DNA of 64,000 bases, from NCBI RefSeq assembly GCF_042676085.1, contig NZ_JBHTKH010000009.1, positions 102,605 to 166,604 on the forward strand, in the 5' to 3' direction. Below are positions 36,906 through 45,857 of this stretch, piece by piece. Numbering within the stretch: position 1 is the first letter of the stretch; each line of letters starts with the position of its first letter. Origin of the DNA: Terrabacter terrigena. Its GTDB lineage: Bacteria; Actinomycetota; Actinomycetes; Actinomycetales; Dermatophilaceae. The notes beneath the pieces were generated by a model that had not been told where the DNA came from, did no database searches, and was given only the letters and a program-made list of their open reading frames with translations. Made by a program: the position numbers and the translations under genes.

Positions 36906-39900
36906 CTACCGGATCATCACCGCGGCGTCGACGTCGACGCGAGCGCACTTGGTGCTCGTGGTGCATGCCCCCGGGTTGAGGGTGCTCTTCTTGCCCAGCA
37001 CCGTGACGGTCACCGTGTGCGAGCCGACCGGGAGCGCGTCACGCGCCCAGACGACCCGGGCCGGTTGCACCGTGCTGGAATAGAGGTCGACCACCTGCGG
37101 CGTGCCGCCGTCGACCTGGACCTGGGCGAGGCCACGGTCCGGGCCCAAGGTGCTGACCCAGGCGGCGTTCCCGCTCACGGTGAAGCTCGTCTGCACGATC
37201 GTCGCCGTCGCCGAGCCGGCCGCCCAGCGAACGCCGCCACCGTAGGCACCGGTCAGGTTCTCGGCGGTCCAGGTGCCCTTGAACCCGGTGATGGCGTTGT
37301 CGTCCGCGGCCACGAGGGTGAACTTCGGCCCCGTGGCCCAGGCGCCGCAGGTGGTGGCGTTGCAGGCCCGGACCTGGAACTGGTAGCCGACGCCCGTGGT
37401 CGAGCCCATCCTCAGGCCGACCGTGGTGCTCGTCGCCGAGGGCGCCAGCGTCACCGCGCTGAAGGCACCGAGCGTGCTGGGACCGTTGCCCGTGGCCATC
37501 TGGAGCTCGTACCGGCTCGCGCCGCTCCCGCTCCAGCGCAGGTCGACCGGGATGGTGCTGTCGGCGAGGACCGGCTTCACCGTCAAGGTGCTCCCGGCGA
37601 GACTCTGCACCGGCGCCGTGGCCGTCGGGGTCGCAGCCACAGGGGTCTGGGCCTTGAGGGCGACCGTCTGGTCGGTGGTGTTGGCCGCGTCGTCGACGAA
37701 TGCCAGGTAGGCCTGCCGCACGCCGGTCGCACTGGGCTTGAACGAGACCTGGACGGTGACGCTGGCCCCGGGGACCACCGTGGCTCCGGTCGCGTTGTCG
37801 ACACCCTTGACGAAGTCACCGGGGTTGAGACCGACGATGTAGGCCTTGCCCACCGTCAGCGGCGCGGTGCCGTTGTTGGTCAGGGTCACCGACTGGGCCG
37901 CGCTGGTGCTGCCCACCGCAGTGTCGGCGAACGTCGGCGCGGCCGAGACGGCAGCACCGGGCGCAGGTGTCTCCGCGACGTCGGTGCAGCCGGGCAGGCC
38001 GGCCGGCCCGCCGACGACCCCGGCGCCGTTCTCGAAGATCGTCTGCTCGTTCCCGACGAGGGGGGTGCGGCCCAGCCACAGGGCCCGCGACTCGGCGCCC
38101 ACGAAGGCTTGCCCGCTGGTGGAGCTCCCCCCGACTGCACGGGCCAGGTCGTTCGGCGTCTGCACCGTGTACCGGGCCGTCCAGCGGACCGACGTCGCCG
38201 AGTCGTACGCCAGCGTCCCGTCGCCGGGTGCCCGCAGGGTGCGGCGACCGTTGAGGTCGAAGGCGTCGCGGTTGGCGATCAGCCGCTGCTCGACCTGGTC
38301 GACGGGCAGCTGCTTGCCCGCGGTGTCCTGAGCGGTGCCGTGCACCTCCACCGTGCCGCCACCCGTGACCGGGTCGACCGCCGTGACGATCGGCCGCTCC
38401 GCGGTGACGTTGGAGACGGTCGTCTGCTCGGCGACGCCGGTCGACGGGTCCGTGACCCGGATGACGTCTCCGGGCTTCATGTTCGGCGTCCGGCCGATCC
38501 AGCAGGCCCCACCGGGGTGGTTCACCTCGACCGTTCCCGTCGCGTCGGAGGACACCGTCGTCGAGGCGAAGGTCGTCCCGTCCGGGTGCACCAGCGCGAA
38601 GGTGTAGGGCGTGTTGGGCCGGTAGCCGGTGGCCGAGATGAAGTCTCGGGCCGGGAACCCGATGATGTCGTGCCCCGCCGCGGGCGGGTCGTTGGCGACG
38701 ACCACGGTGACCGGCGCGGGCTTCGTGAGCGAGCGGTTGCCCGCGGAGTCGACCGCGTCGACGGTGTACGCGTAGGTGCCCGCCGGCAGGTTGACGTCGA
38801 GGAAGGAGAGCGACGGCGCGTTGACGTCAGCCACCTTGGTGCCGTTGCGGTAGACGCCGTAGCCGGAGACGCCGACCGCGTCGGTCGCCGCGTTCCACTG
38901 CACCAGCACGTTGCTGCCGTGGATGTCGGGGTTGTTGCCGGCCTTGAGGCCGGGCACCTCGGACGGTGGCGTGGTGTCAGGTGCCGGTGTGACCGTCGCG
39001 GTCGCCGGCGGGGTGCTCTGCGCCGACCGGTTGCCCACGGCGTCGGCGGCGTCCACGGTGTAGCCGTAGGAGCCCGGGCTGACGGCGGTGTCCGTGTAGG
39101 AGGTGGCCGTGCCGGCCAGGTCGGCCAGCTGGACGCCGTCACGGTAGACGCGGTACGCGGTCACACCGACGTCGTCGGTCGACGCGTTCCAGGTGATGGC
39201 GACGTCGGAACCGGTGACCTTGGCGGTGACGGCTCCGGGCACGGTGGGCTTGGTGACGTCCTGCTGGGTCACTGCTGCCGCATCGCTCGGCGCGGACACG
39301 TTGCCGTAGGGGTTCCCGATGCCGGCCCCCACCTTCTCGACGTCGGTGACACCCGGTCCGAGCGGGCTGGCGTCGTCGAACGCCTTGACCGTGAAGCGGT
39401 GCGCGCCCGCTGCCACGTTCGTGAGCGCGTACGACGTGGGCACGGTGAACGTGCTCGTGCTGTCGCCCGCGGTTGCGAAGCTGCCGCCCACCTTCGCGAC
39501 GGGCACCCCGTTGTCGAGGACCTGGTAGCCGGCGACGTACCAGTCGTCTGTCGAGGCCGTCCAGGACAGCGTCAGGTCGGACGCTCCGGTCTGGGTGGCG
39601 GTCAGGCCCGTCGGCGCCGAGGGCGCCGCACTGTCGGGCCGCTCGAGCGGTGCGGTGCAGAAGGCGGCGACCGGACCCGGCGGGTCGGCGAGGCCGACCT
39701 CGAAGATGGTCAGCTCCTGGCCCGACAGGGGATTGGCGCCGAGCCACAGCACGCGGGACTCCGAACCGGCGAAGGTGCGACCGGTCAGGCTCGTACCTCC
39801 GGCGGCGCGGTACACGTCGTCGGACGACAGGCCGCTGTAGGTCGCTGTCCACTTCTCCCCGGTCGGGTTGCCCGTGGTGTCGTAGGTCATGGTGCCGCTG

Positions 39901-41687
39901 CCCGGGGCGCGGAGGGTGCGCTTGCCGGTCAGGTCGAAGGCGTCCCGGTTGGCGACCAGGCGCTGCTCGACGTTGGCCAAGGCGATCGGCTTGCCGTCCG
40001 GGCCGACAGCGGTGCCGTGGATCTCCACCACGCCGTCCCGCGCGGTCGCGCTGCTGGCCGGCTTCACGATCGAGACCCTGGTCGCCGTGACGTCGGAGGT
40101 GCGGGTCTGGTCGATGGTCCGGACCACCCCGTTGGCGTAGGCGACGGTGCGCACGACGTCACCCGGGCGCAGCTCGGGGGTGATGCCCTCCCAGCAGCCA
40201 CCACCGGGGTGGTTCACCTCGACGAGCCCGTCGAAGCCGGGAGTGCGCTCGTCGTCCTGCGGGACCTGACCGGTGGCGCTGCTGATGACCTTGCCGCTGC
40301 GGATGACGTAGATGTTGACGAGGTCCGTGGGCTCGAAACCTGCCGGCGAGACGAAGTCGCGCGAGGGGAAGGAGATGATCGACACGGGTGACGACGGTGG
40401 CTCGTTGACCGGCACAGCCGGCGCCGGGGCACCAGTGGTCGTCGCGGTGGCGCCCGACGACTCCGCGGAGCGGTTACCCGCCGCGTCACCGGCGTCGAGG
40501 GTGTACGTGTAGGTGCCCGGGGGGACATTCTTGTCCACGAACGTCGTCGGCGCCGGAGCCGTGCCGTCGGGGTTCTGCACCGTCGCGATGGCTGTGCCGT
40601 CGCGGAAGACGCCGTAGTCGACGACTCCGACGTCGTCGGACGACGCCGACCAGCCGAGCGTGACCGTGTTGTTGTCGCTGACCGTCGCCGTCACGCTCGA
40701 CGGGGCGGACGGGGCGGACACGTCGCCGCCGGGCGGGGGCGGGATCTTCTCCAGCGGCGCGGTGCACGGCGCCGCCGGTCCGGCGACGATGCCGGCGCCG
40801 TTCTCGAAGATGGTGGACTCCACGGCGGGGGCGATCGCCTTGCCCAGCCACAGGCCGCGGGACTCGGCACCGAGCGCCATGGTCACATCGGCCGGGGCGA
40901 GGCCGGTGTAGGTGGCCGTCCACGCGTTTCCGGTGGCGCTGTCGTAGGTGAGCAGGCCTCCACCCTTGACAGGTGCCACGGAGGCGGCACGCAGGGTGCG
41001 CGACCCGCTGGCCAGGAAGAGCTGCCGGTTGGCGACCAGGCGCTGCTCGATCTCGGCCACGGGGATCTGGGACCCGTCGGCCAGCGCCGCGGTGCCGTGG
41101 ACCACGACCGTGTCAGGAGCAGTCTGGACGGGGCGGGCGGCCGTCACGTTCGCCACCGTGGTCTGGTCGGTGACGCCGTCCGCGTCGTCGACGATCCGGA
41201 CCTTGTCGCCGGGCCGGATGTCTGGCGTGAGGCCCGCCCAGCAGTACCCGCCGGGGTGGTTGACCTCGACGAGCCCGTCGAAGCCCGCGGTCCGCGGGTC
41301 GTCCTGCGGCACGAGGCCGGATCCCGCGGTGACCACGACACCGCTGGGGTGCAGGAGGTCCACCGTGTAGGTGTGGCCTTCCGCGAAGCCGCTGGCGGAC
41401 ACGAAGTCGCGCTGGGGGAAGGCGATGACGGAGTGGCCGCCCGTCGGCGGCTCGTTGACGACGCCGGGCGCGGTGCCGGGCACCGCTGCCTGCGCCACCC
41501 CGACTCCCAGGGCCGAGAGCCCGCCGGCCGTGATCAGCATCGCGACGGCGCCGGCCGCGACGGCCTGCCGGGCGCGCCGGGCACCCGGGCCGTGCGGGGC
41601 ACCGGGTCTGGGAGCAGAGGCGGACGAGGGACACGTGGGGGATGCGGGGTCCGCTGCGGCGCGCGCGAACCAGTGTGACGTGGCCAT
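36906..41687 (-). CDS. Giant secreted protein with a triplicated module and FN3 domains
   Basis: 1593 residues from ATG 41687 with GGAGG upstream. A long twin-basic N-terminus with hydrophobic stretch at about 42-65 ends in AQA, a signal peptide. A 235-residue module occurs three times (nucleotides about 40745-41456, 39643-40411 and 37977-38698). Each copy has NEPP/NDPP, FP-RDFVS, a VEVNHPGG-CW motif, a G-TP..PGD motif, VEQRL-ANR, RTLRA and ESR-LWLG. FN3 domains lie between modules (one after module 1, about three after module 2). After module 3 is a HYDIN/ASPM-type beta-sandwich (LTNNGTAPLTVGKAY) and two further beta-rich segments. No sortase motif or membrane anchor is seen, so it is probably released or wall-associated. 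Confidence 0.85.
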   Translation of the reverse strand: MATSHWFARAAADPASPTCPSSASAPRPGAPHGPGARRARQAVAAGAVAMLITAGGLSALGVGVAQAAVPGTAPGVVNEPPTGGHSVIAFPQRDFVSASGFAEGHTYTVDLLHPSGVVVTAGSGLVPQDDPRTAGFDGLVEVNHPGGYCWAGLTPDIRPGDKVRIVDDADGVTDQTTVANVTAARPVQTAPDTVVVHGTAALADGSQIPVAEIEQRLVANRQLFLASGSRTLRAASVAPVKGGGLLTYDSATGNAWTATYTGLAPADVTMALGAESRGLWLGKAIAPAVESTIFENGAGIVAGPAAPCTAPLEKIPPPPGGDVSAPSAPSSVTATVSDNNTVTLGWSASSDDVGVVDYGVFRDGTAIATVQNPDGTAPAPTTFVDKNVPPGTYTYTLDAGDAAGNRSAESSGATATTTGAPAPAVPVNEPPSSPVSIISFPSRDFVSPAGFEPTDLVNIYVIRSGKVISSATGQVPQDDERTPGFDGLVEVNHPGGGCWEGITPELRPGDVVRTVAYANGVVRTIDQTRTSDVTATRVSIVKPASSATARDGVVEIHGTAVGPDGKPIALANVEQRLVANRDAFDLTGKRTLRAPGSGTMTYDTTGNPTGEKWTATYSGLSSDDVYRAAGGTSLTGRTFAGSESRVLWLGANPLSGQELTIFEVGLADPPGPVAAFCTAPLERPDSAAPSAPTGLTATQTGASDLTLSWTASTDDWYVAGYQVLDNGVPVAKVGGSFATAGDSTSTFTVPTSYALTNVAAGAHRFTVKAFDDASPLGPGVTDVEKVGAGIGNPYGNVSAPSDAAAVTQQDVTKPTVPGAVTAKVTGSDVAITWNASTDDVGVTAYRVYRDGVQLADLAGTATSYTDTAVSPGSYGYTVDAADAVGNRSAQSTPPATATVTPAPDTTPPSEVPGLKAGNNPDIHGSNVLVQWNAATDAVGVSGYGVYRNGTKVADVNAPSLSFLDVNLPAGTYAYTVDAVDSAGNRSLTKPAPVTVVVANDPPAAGHDIIGFPARDFISATGYRPNTPYTFALVHPDGTTFASTTVSSDATGTVEVNHPGGACWIGRTPNMKPGDVIRVTDPSTGVAEQTTVSNVTAERPIVTAVDPVTGGGTVEVHGTAQDTAGKQLPVDQVEQRLIANRDAFDLNGRRTLRAPGDGTLAYDSATSVRWTARYTVQTPNDLARAVGGSSTSGQAFVGAESRALWLGRTPLVGNEQTIFENGAGVVGGPAGLPGCTDVAETPAPGAAVSAAPTFADTAVGSTSAAQSVTLTNNGTAPLTVGKAYIVGLNPGDFVKGVDNATGATVVPGASVTVQVSFKPSATGVRQAYLAFVDDAANTTDQTVALKAQTPVAATPTATAPVQSLAGSTLTVKPVLADSTIPVDLRWSGSGASRYELQMATGNGPSTLGAFSAVTLAPSATSTTVGLRMGSTTGVGYQFQVRACNATTCGAWATGPKFTLVAADDNAITGFKGTWTAENLTGAYGGGVRWAAGSATATIVQTSFTVSGNAAWVSTLGPDRGLAQVQVDGGTPQVVDLYSSTVQPARVVWARDALPVGSHTVTVTVLGKKSTLNPGACTTSTKCARVDVDAAVMIR

Positions 41688-41706
41688 GGTGGCCTCCAGT
41701 GCTCTT

Positions 41707-41811
41707 CTTCACCGCGCGCAGGTGCGCGTGGACCATGCGGTGAAGGGTATGCACCGGGCCGAGGGCCCCGAAGCCACTGTTGAGGGGCTCAAAGCCCCCA
41801 AAATTAAGGGG
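41707..41811 (-). promoter_or_regulatory. Structured 5' leader of the giant secreted protein gene
   Basis: A 9-bp stem pairs 41707-41715 with 41737-41745, just upstream of the ribosome binding site. Further up, the C run 41795-41799 can pair either with GGGGCT 41784-41789 or with GGGG 41808-41811, giving two mutually exclusive hairpins. No known riboswitch class was recognised. Confidence 0.4.
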
Positions 41812-41884
41812 CGGGAACGGCTTGACGCCGGCCCGGCCCGGGAGGCCGCGCACCGGTCAGCCGGCGCGAGAGCTGCCCCGAACC

Positions 41885-42292
41885 TCAGGCCGCCCTGCGG
41901 TCCCGCGAGCCGGCACTGACGACGGTGCCGTCGCGGACGACGTCGTCGCTGTCGACACGCGCGCCGTCCCAGATGTGGGCGTGGCTGCCGATCTTGACGC
42001 GCGCCCCGATCTTGGCGTCACGCCCGACGACGGCTCCGGCACCGACGTGCACGGTCGAGCCGATGACGGCGTGTGGGTGCACGACAGCCTCCCGGTCCAC
42101 CCACGCGCCCTTGCCGATGCGGGCTCCGGCTCCGACGACCGCGTCGCGGTCGACGTACGCAGATGGCCCGATGTATGCGGTCGGGTCGACGTGGGCGTGC
42201 GACTCCACGAAGCCGCCGCCGTTCTCGTGGCGGACGTAGCGCAGCATCGTGCCGTTGTCCTCTTCGAACTCCTCATACTTCCTCTGCCGCAT
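41885..42292 (-). CDS. Left-handed beta-helix (hexapeptide-repeat) protein
   Basis: 135 residues from ATG 42292. Residues 35-125 are a continuous series of hexapeptide repeats ([LIV]-G-x-x-x-x), such as AYIGPSAYVDRDAVVGAGARIGKG and AVVGRDAKIGARVKIG, which form about five coils of a LbetaH helix. The family includes acyltransferases and carbonic anhydrases, but there is no recognisable catalytic loop or histidine motif apart from VHPHAVIGS. AAGGGGG lies about ten bases upstream. A TTG at 42361 is an unlikely alternative start. Confidence 0.75.
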   Translation of the reverse strand: MRQRKYEEFEEDNGTMLRYVRHENGGGFVESHAHVDPTAYIGPSAYVDRDAVVGAGARIGKGAWVDREAVVHPHAVIGSTVHVGAGAVVGRDAKIGARVKIGSHAHIWDGARVDSDDVVRDGTVVSAGSRDRRAA

Positions 42293-42316
42293 CGGGTGCA
42301 CCCCCTTCAGGTCCAG

Positions 42317-42337
42317 GCGTGGACACTCTGTCCACGC
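42317..42337. promoter_or_regulatory. Inverted repeat upstream of the hexapeptide-repeat gene
   Basis: A perfect 9-bp inverted repeat (GCGTGGACA, CTC, TGTCCACGC; arms 42317-42325 and 42329-42337) about 25 bases upstream of the ATG. A second palindrome, GTTCA-AG-TGAAC, is at 42356-42367. They suit a dimeric regulator, identity unknown. Confidence 0.5.
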
Positions 42338-42509
42338 GTCACTCAGCTGATCAACGTTCAAGTGAACATGAAGATTCCACCGAGGCCAGCAGCGTTGCCG
42401 CTGGTCTCACCGCAACGTCTGTACCCGCCCGGACAGTTCCTTCGACACCCGTCTCACCACCCGATTTGCCCACTGCGTCCTCACGCACAGGGCGGCATAC
42501 GGTGGGGGA

Positions 42510-43520
42510 ATGAACTTCCGATACCTGGGTAACAGCGGACTCAAGATCTCCGAGATCACCTACGGCAACTGGCTCACCCACGGCTCGCAGGTCGAGAACG
42601 ACGTCGCGACGCAGTGCGTCCGCGCCGCGCTCGAGGCGGGCATCAGCACCTTCGACACCGCCGACGTCTACGCCAACACCAAGGCCGAGACGGTGCTCGG
42701 CGAGGCCCTCAAGGGCGAGCGGCGCGAGAGCCTGGAGGTCTTCACCAAGGTCTACTGGCCCACCGGCCCGGGCGGCAAGAACGACACCGGGCTGTCCCGC
42801 AAGCACATCATGGAGTCGATCAACGGCTCCCTGCAGCGACTCCAGACCGACTACGTCGACCTCTACCAGGCCCACCGCTACGACACCGAGACTCCGCTCG
42901 AGGAGACCATGCAGGCGTTCGCCGACGTCGTGCGCCAGGGCAAGGCGCTCTACATCGGCGTCAGCGAGTGGACCGCTGACCAGATCCGCGAAGGCGTCGC
43001 TCTCGCAAAGGAACTGGGCTTCCAGCTCATCTCGAGCCAGCCGCAGTACTCCATGCTGTGGCGCGTCATCGAGGGCGAGGTCGTGCCGACGTGCGAGGAG
43101 CTCGGCGTGAGCCAGATCGTGTGGAGCCCTATCGCCCAGGGTGTGCTCACCGGCAAGTACCAGCCCGGCCAGCAGCCTCCGGAGGGCTCGCGCGCCGCCG
43201 ACGAGAAGGGCGGTGCGGACATGATCAAGCGCTTCATGAACGACGAGGTGCTCACGCGCGTCCAGGGCCTCAAGCCGGTCGCCGAGGAGGCGGGCCTCAC
43301 GATGGCTCAGCTCGCGGTCGCGTGGGTGCTCCAGAACCCCAATGTCGCCGCGGCTCTCGTGGGCGCGTCGCGTCCCGAGCAGGTGGCCGAGAACGTCAAG
43401 GCCGCCGGAGTGAAGCTCGAGCCCGAGCTGATGAAGAAGATCGACGACGTCCTGGGCGACGTCGTCGAGCGCGACCCCGGCAAGACGACCGAGACGGCAC
43501 CGCAGCAGCGCGTCGCCTGA
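42510..43520 (+). CDS. Aldo/keto reductase (KCNAB/YghZ type)
   Basis: 336 residues. It reduces aldehydes or ketones with NADPH. The tetrad is Asp and Tyr in TFDTADVYANTKAE, Lys in VFTKVYW and His in YQAHRYD. NADPH-binding residues are near VGASRPEQVAEN. Similarity is to potassium-channel beta-subunit-like reductases, with no channel gene nearby. TACGGT at 42498-42503 is six bases upstream, implying a leaderless message, with a GGGGGA stretch between. Confidence 0.95.
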   Translation: MNFRYLGNSGLKISEITYGNWLTHGSQVENDVATQCVRAALEAGISTFDTADVYANTKAETVLGEALKGERRESLEVFTKVYWPTGPGGKNDTGLSRKHIMESINGSLQRLQTDYVDLYQAHRYDTETPLEETMQAFADVVRQGKALYIGVSEWTADQIREGVALAKELGFQLISSQPQYSMLWRVIEGEVVPTCEELGVSQIVWSPIAQGVLTGKYQPGQQPPEGSRAADEKGGADMIKRFMNDEVLTRVQGLKPVAEEAGLTMAQLAVAWVLQNPNVAAALVGASRPEQVAENVKAAGVKLEPELMKKIDDVLGDVVERDPGKTTETAPQQRVA

Positions 43521-43542
43521 GGTCTCCCGCCCGAGAACGTAT

Positions 43543-43574
43543 GCCGCCCAGCCGGATTCGAGAGGCTGGGCGGC
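43543..43574. terminator. Terminator between AKR and the secreted protein
   Basis: An 11-bp perfect stem (43543-43553 with 43564-43574) with a 10-base loop in the gap between two converging genes. Confidence 0.8.
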
Positions 43575-43604
43575 ACACGTGTGTGGCCGGGTGTCAGGCG
43601 GACA

Positions 43605-45551
43605 CTACGGCGTGATCTTCGTCAGGCGGGTGGACCAGTTTCCCAGCGACGTCCGCGTGCCGCCGCAGCTTCCGATCGGTGCGGTCAGGTACTGCCCGAG
43701 GGTGCACGTCTGGGCGATGTACTCCGACGCCATCCAGATCGAGCTGCCGTCGGTGACGGCCGCGCCGTAGTCGCCCCAGCGGGTGCGGATCGGCGTGCCG
43801 ACGAACGCCTTGTAGCTCGTGAACCCGTCGGCCGGGCCGAGGCCCTCGCCGACGACATGGATCGGTCCGACCGTGCCCGAGGACGAGATCGAGACGTAGC
43901 CCGCGCTCGGGTAGTGGCTGGGGCCGGCGACGGTGAACGCCATGGCGCCCTGTCCACTCGGCAGCATCGTGATCGCCGGGTAGGTCAGGTCGCTGTTGCC
44001 GAGCGCGAGGTAGCCCTGCTTCTTGATCGAACCCCCGACCTTGCCGCTGCCGTTGATCTTCGGCTCGAGCGAGAACCAGGCGATGCCGGCCCGCAGCTCG
44101 CCGTCGACCCGCACCGCGGTGTCGAGGGCCCCCCACAGCACACCGTTGGTGAACCAGGTCTGCTGCATGCGGGTGTCGTTGGCGTCGAGGCTCGAGATGA
44201 CCTCGTCATGGGCCGGCTCGTCCGCGGGCGCGAAGAAGAGCTGCCAGCACCCGGTCAGGCCCGCGACGACCGTCGTCGTGTCGTTGATGCACTGCCCCAA
44301 CGGGAAGTCGCCGGGCTTCTGCTCCACCTTGGGCGGGAAGACGTACGTCTGGCTCGTGACCAGACGGTTCGTCACACGGACGTCCGGCGTCGCGGCGTTG
44401 AGAGACGCCGTGTTCGTCAGCGCCCACAGGCCGATGCGCCGTGCGGTACCGGTCGGGTTGCCGGTCTCGGAGCCGTCGCCGGCGACCGAGCTGAGCATGA
44501 ACTCCGTGCCGTTGGCGTCGGTGGCGTACTGGTTGGCCGGTGACGTCGCGGGCCACACGGTGAAGCCGGGCGTGCCGGCCAGCTCGAGGTTGGGCACCAG
44601 GGTGACCCGGACCGAGCCCGGGTGGGCGGCGAGCTGCGCCTTGGAGAAGGCGTAGACCTGTGCGGCGTTGAAGTTCGGGCCGAAGAGGTCGTACTCGTTG
44701 GTCGTGATGTAGATGCCGTTCGCGTCGCCACCGATGTGCGGGTAGTCCTGGAAGCACGGGCCGTGCGTGGTGCCGTCGGTCGTGCAGCCGTGGTCGGGCG
44801 TACCCTCCGTCCCGTCGTTCTGCGCCGGGACGGAGTAGATGGTCCAGCTCCCCGTCGGGTCCCCGGTGTTCGAGACGGCCACGTCGATGGTGTTGCGGCC
44901 CGTGAAGTCGCCCGTCTCGGGCACGACGTGGAGGGTCGTGATGGCCACGACGAAGCGCCCGAAGTCGGGGTCGAAGTGGCAGATCGGGTCGATGACGTCG
45001 GGGCCCTGGAGGCCGGTCGTGCGGTTGATCGCCGCTGGGTAGCCGAAGAACGTGTTGAGGTCCTGCACCCCGGTGAGCGGCTGGGCGTGCGAGTCGTACA
45101 CGCGCAGCACGCTGTTGACGGACTCGACGGTGAAGCCGTTGCCGACGCAGAGAGCCTGGTCGGGTGGCTCGAGCGAGAACTGGTTGCCGCCGTTGGCGAG
45201 GCGCTGGTCGCGATGGTTGAGGCCCTGGATGCTGGCCTGCACGGCCGGGTTGGTGGCCGCGACAGCACTGGATGCCACCACCGGGGCATCGAGCGGGTGC
45301 TTGGGGAAGATTCCGTGCTTGAAGTTCGGATCAGGCCGGGTGGAAGGAACCCCGGCCTCCTCGTCGTCGGGTCCGGCTCGCAGCTCAGGCTGTTGCAGCC
45401 CGTCGGCGCCAGCAGCGAGCGAACGGATGGATGTCGTGCCAGTGGATGGGACCTGGCGGGTGTCAGAAGGGGCGGCGTTCGCGGCTCCTGGCAGACTCAG
45501 CAGGGCTGCAGCGATGGCTGCGGCTCCGCCGGTGGCGATGGTCTTTCGCAT
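43605..45551 (-). CDS. Secreted beta-rich protein of unknown function
   Basis: 648 residues from ATG 45551 with GGAGG five bases upstream. The signal peptide (MRKTIATGGAAAIAAALLSLPGAANA) is followed by a Thr/Asp-rich stretch and then a region suggesting a beta-propeller: recurring short strands with aromatic and DG/NG turns (DVIDPICHFDPDFGRFV; PCFQDYPHIGGDANGIYITTNEY; RWGDYGAAVTDGSSIWMASEY). It contains paired cysteines (CHFD, CTTDG, CFQDY, CTLGQ, SCGG), so disulfides are likely. I do not recognise a family. Confidence 0.75.
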   Translation of the reverse strand: MRKTIATGGAAAIAAALLSLPGAANAAPSDTRQVPSTGTTSIRSLAAGADGLQQPELRAGPDDEEAGVPSTRPDPNFKHGIFPKHPLDAPVVASSAVAATNPAVQASIQGLNHRDQRLANGGNQFSLEPPDQALCVGNGFTVESVNSVLRVYDSHAQPLTGVQDLNTFFGYPAAINRTTGLQGPDVIDPICHFDPDFGRFVVAITTLHVVPETGDFTGRNTIDVAVSNTGDPTGSWTIYSVPAQNDGTEGTPDHGCTTDGTTHGPCFQDYPHIGGDANGIYITTNEYDLFGPNFNAAQVYAFSKAQLAAHPGSVRVTLVPNLELAGTPGFTVWPATSPANQYATDANGTEFMLSSVAGDGSETGNPTGTARRIGLWALTNTASLNAATPDVRVTNRLVTSQTYVFPPKVEQKPGDFPLGQCINDTTTVVAGLTGCWQLFFAPADEPAHDEVISSLDANDTRMQQTWFTNGVLWGALDTAVRVDGELRAGIAWFSLEPKINGSGKVGGSIKKQGYLALGNSDLTYPAITMLPSGQGAMAFTVAGPSHYPSAGYVSISSSGTVGPIHVVGEGLGPADGFTSYKAFVGTPIRTRWGDYGAAVTDGSSIWMASEYIAQTCTLGQYLTAPIGSCGGTRTSLGNWSTRLTKITP

Positions 45552-45701
45552 GAGCACCTCCGAGGGGTATCTGCACCGACGCGTCGCGCGGGCCTCACTC
45601 GGGGTCGTTCATGCGGAGCGGAAGTCCACACGACTCCCGAGCGTACGCGCGGACGTGCTCCCCGGGACCGCTTTGGGGGATCTGCCCTCGAGGAGGACCC
45701 G

Positions 45702-45776
45702 ATGACCGCATTCGCCCCTCGCCGCGCCGGACGGCAGACGCCCGAAGTGCGGCATCCGGTCGCCCGTGGTGGCTAG
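45702..45776 (+). CDS. Small reading frame ending at an amber codon before the NERD-helicase
   Basis: 24 codons from ATG 45702 with an ideal AGGAGG five bases before it, ending at TAG 45774-45776, in the same frame as the NERD-UvrD gene. The peptide has no recognised function. It may be a coding 5' extension broken by a nonsense codon, a coupling leader, or chance. The same TAG doubles as part of a TAGCCT -10-like element. Confidence 0.35.
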   Translation: MTAFAPRRAGRQTPEVRHPVARGG

Positions 45777-45857
45777 CCTGCCGCCACGGCACAGGGGGAG
45801 GGTGCGCGGTTCGCGCACGAGTCGGAGCGCCTCGTCTGGGAGCGGCTCAGTGGCACG

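Noticed and set aside
36768..40391. 1207-codon plus-strand frame opposite the giant secreted gene
   Set aside because: Antisense composition only; the minus-strand product has a signal peptide, FN3 domains and triplicated motifs.
41784..41798. Hairpin read as a simple terminator for the hexapeptide-repeat gene
   Set aside because: It lies about 90 bases past that gene's stop, has no T tract and can form alternative pairs; kept as a leader structure instead.
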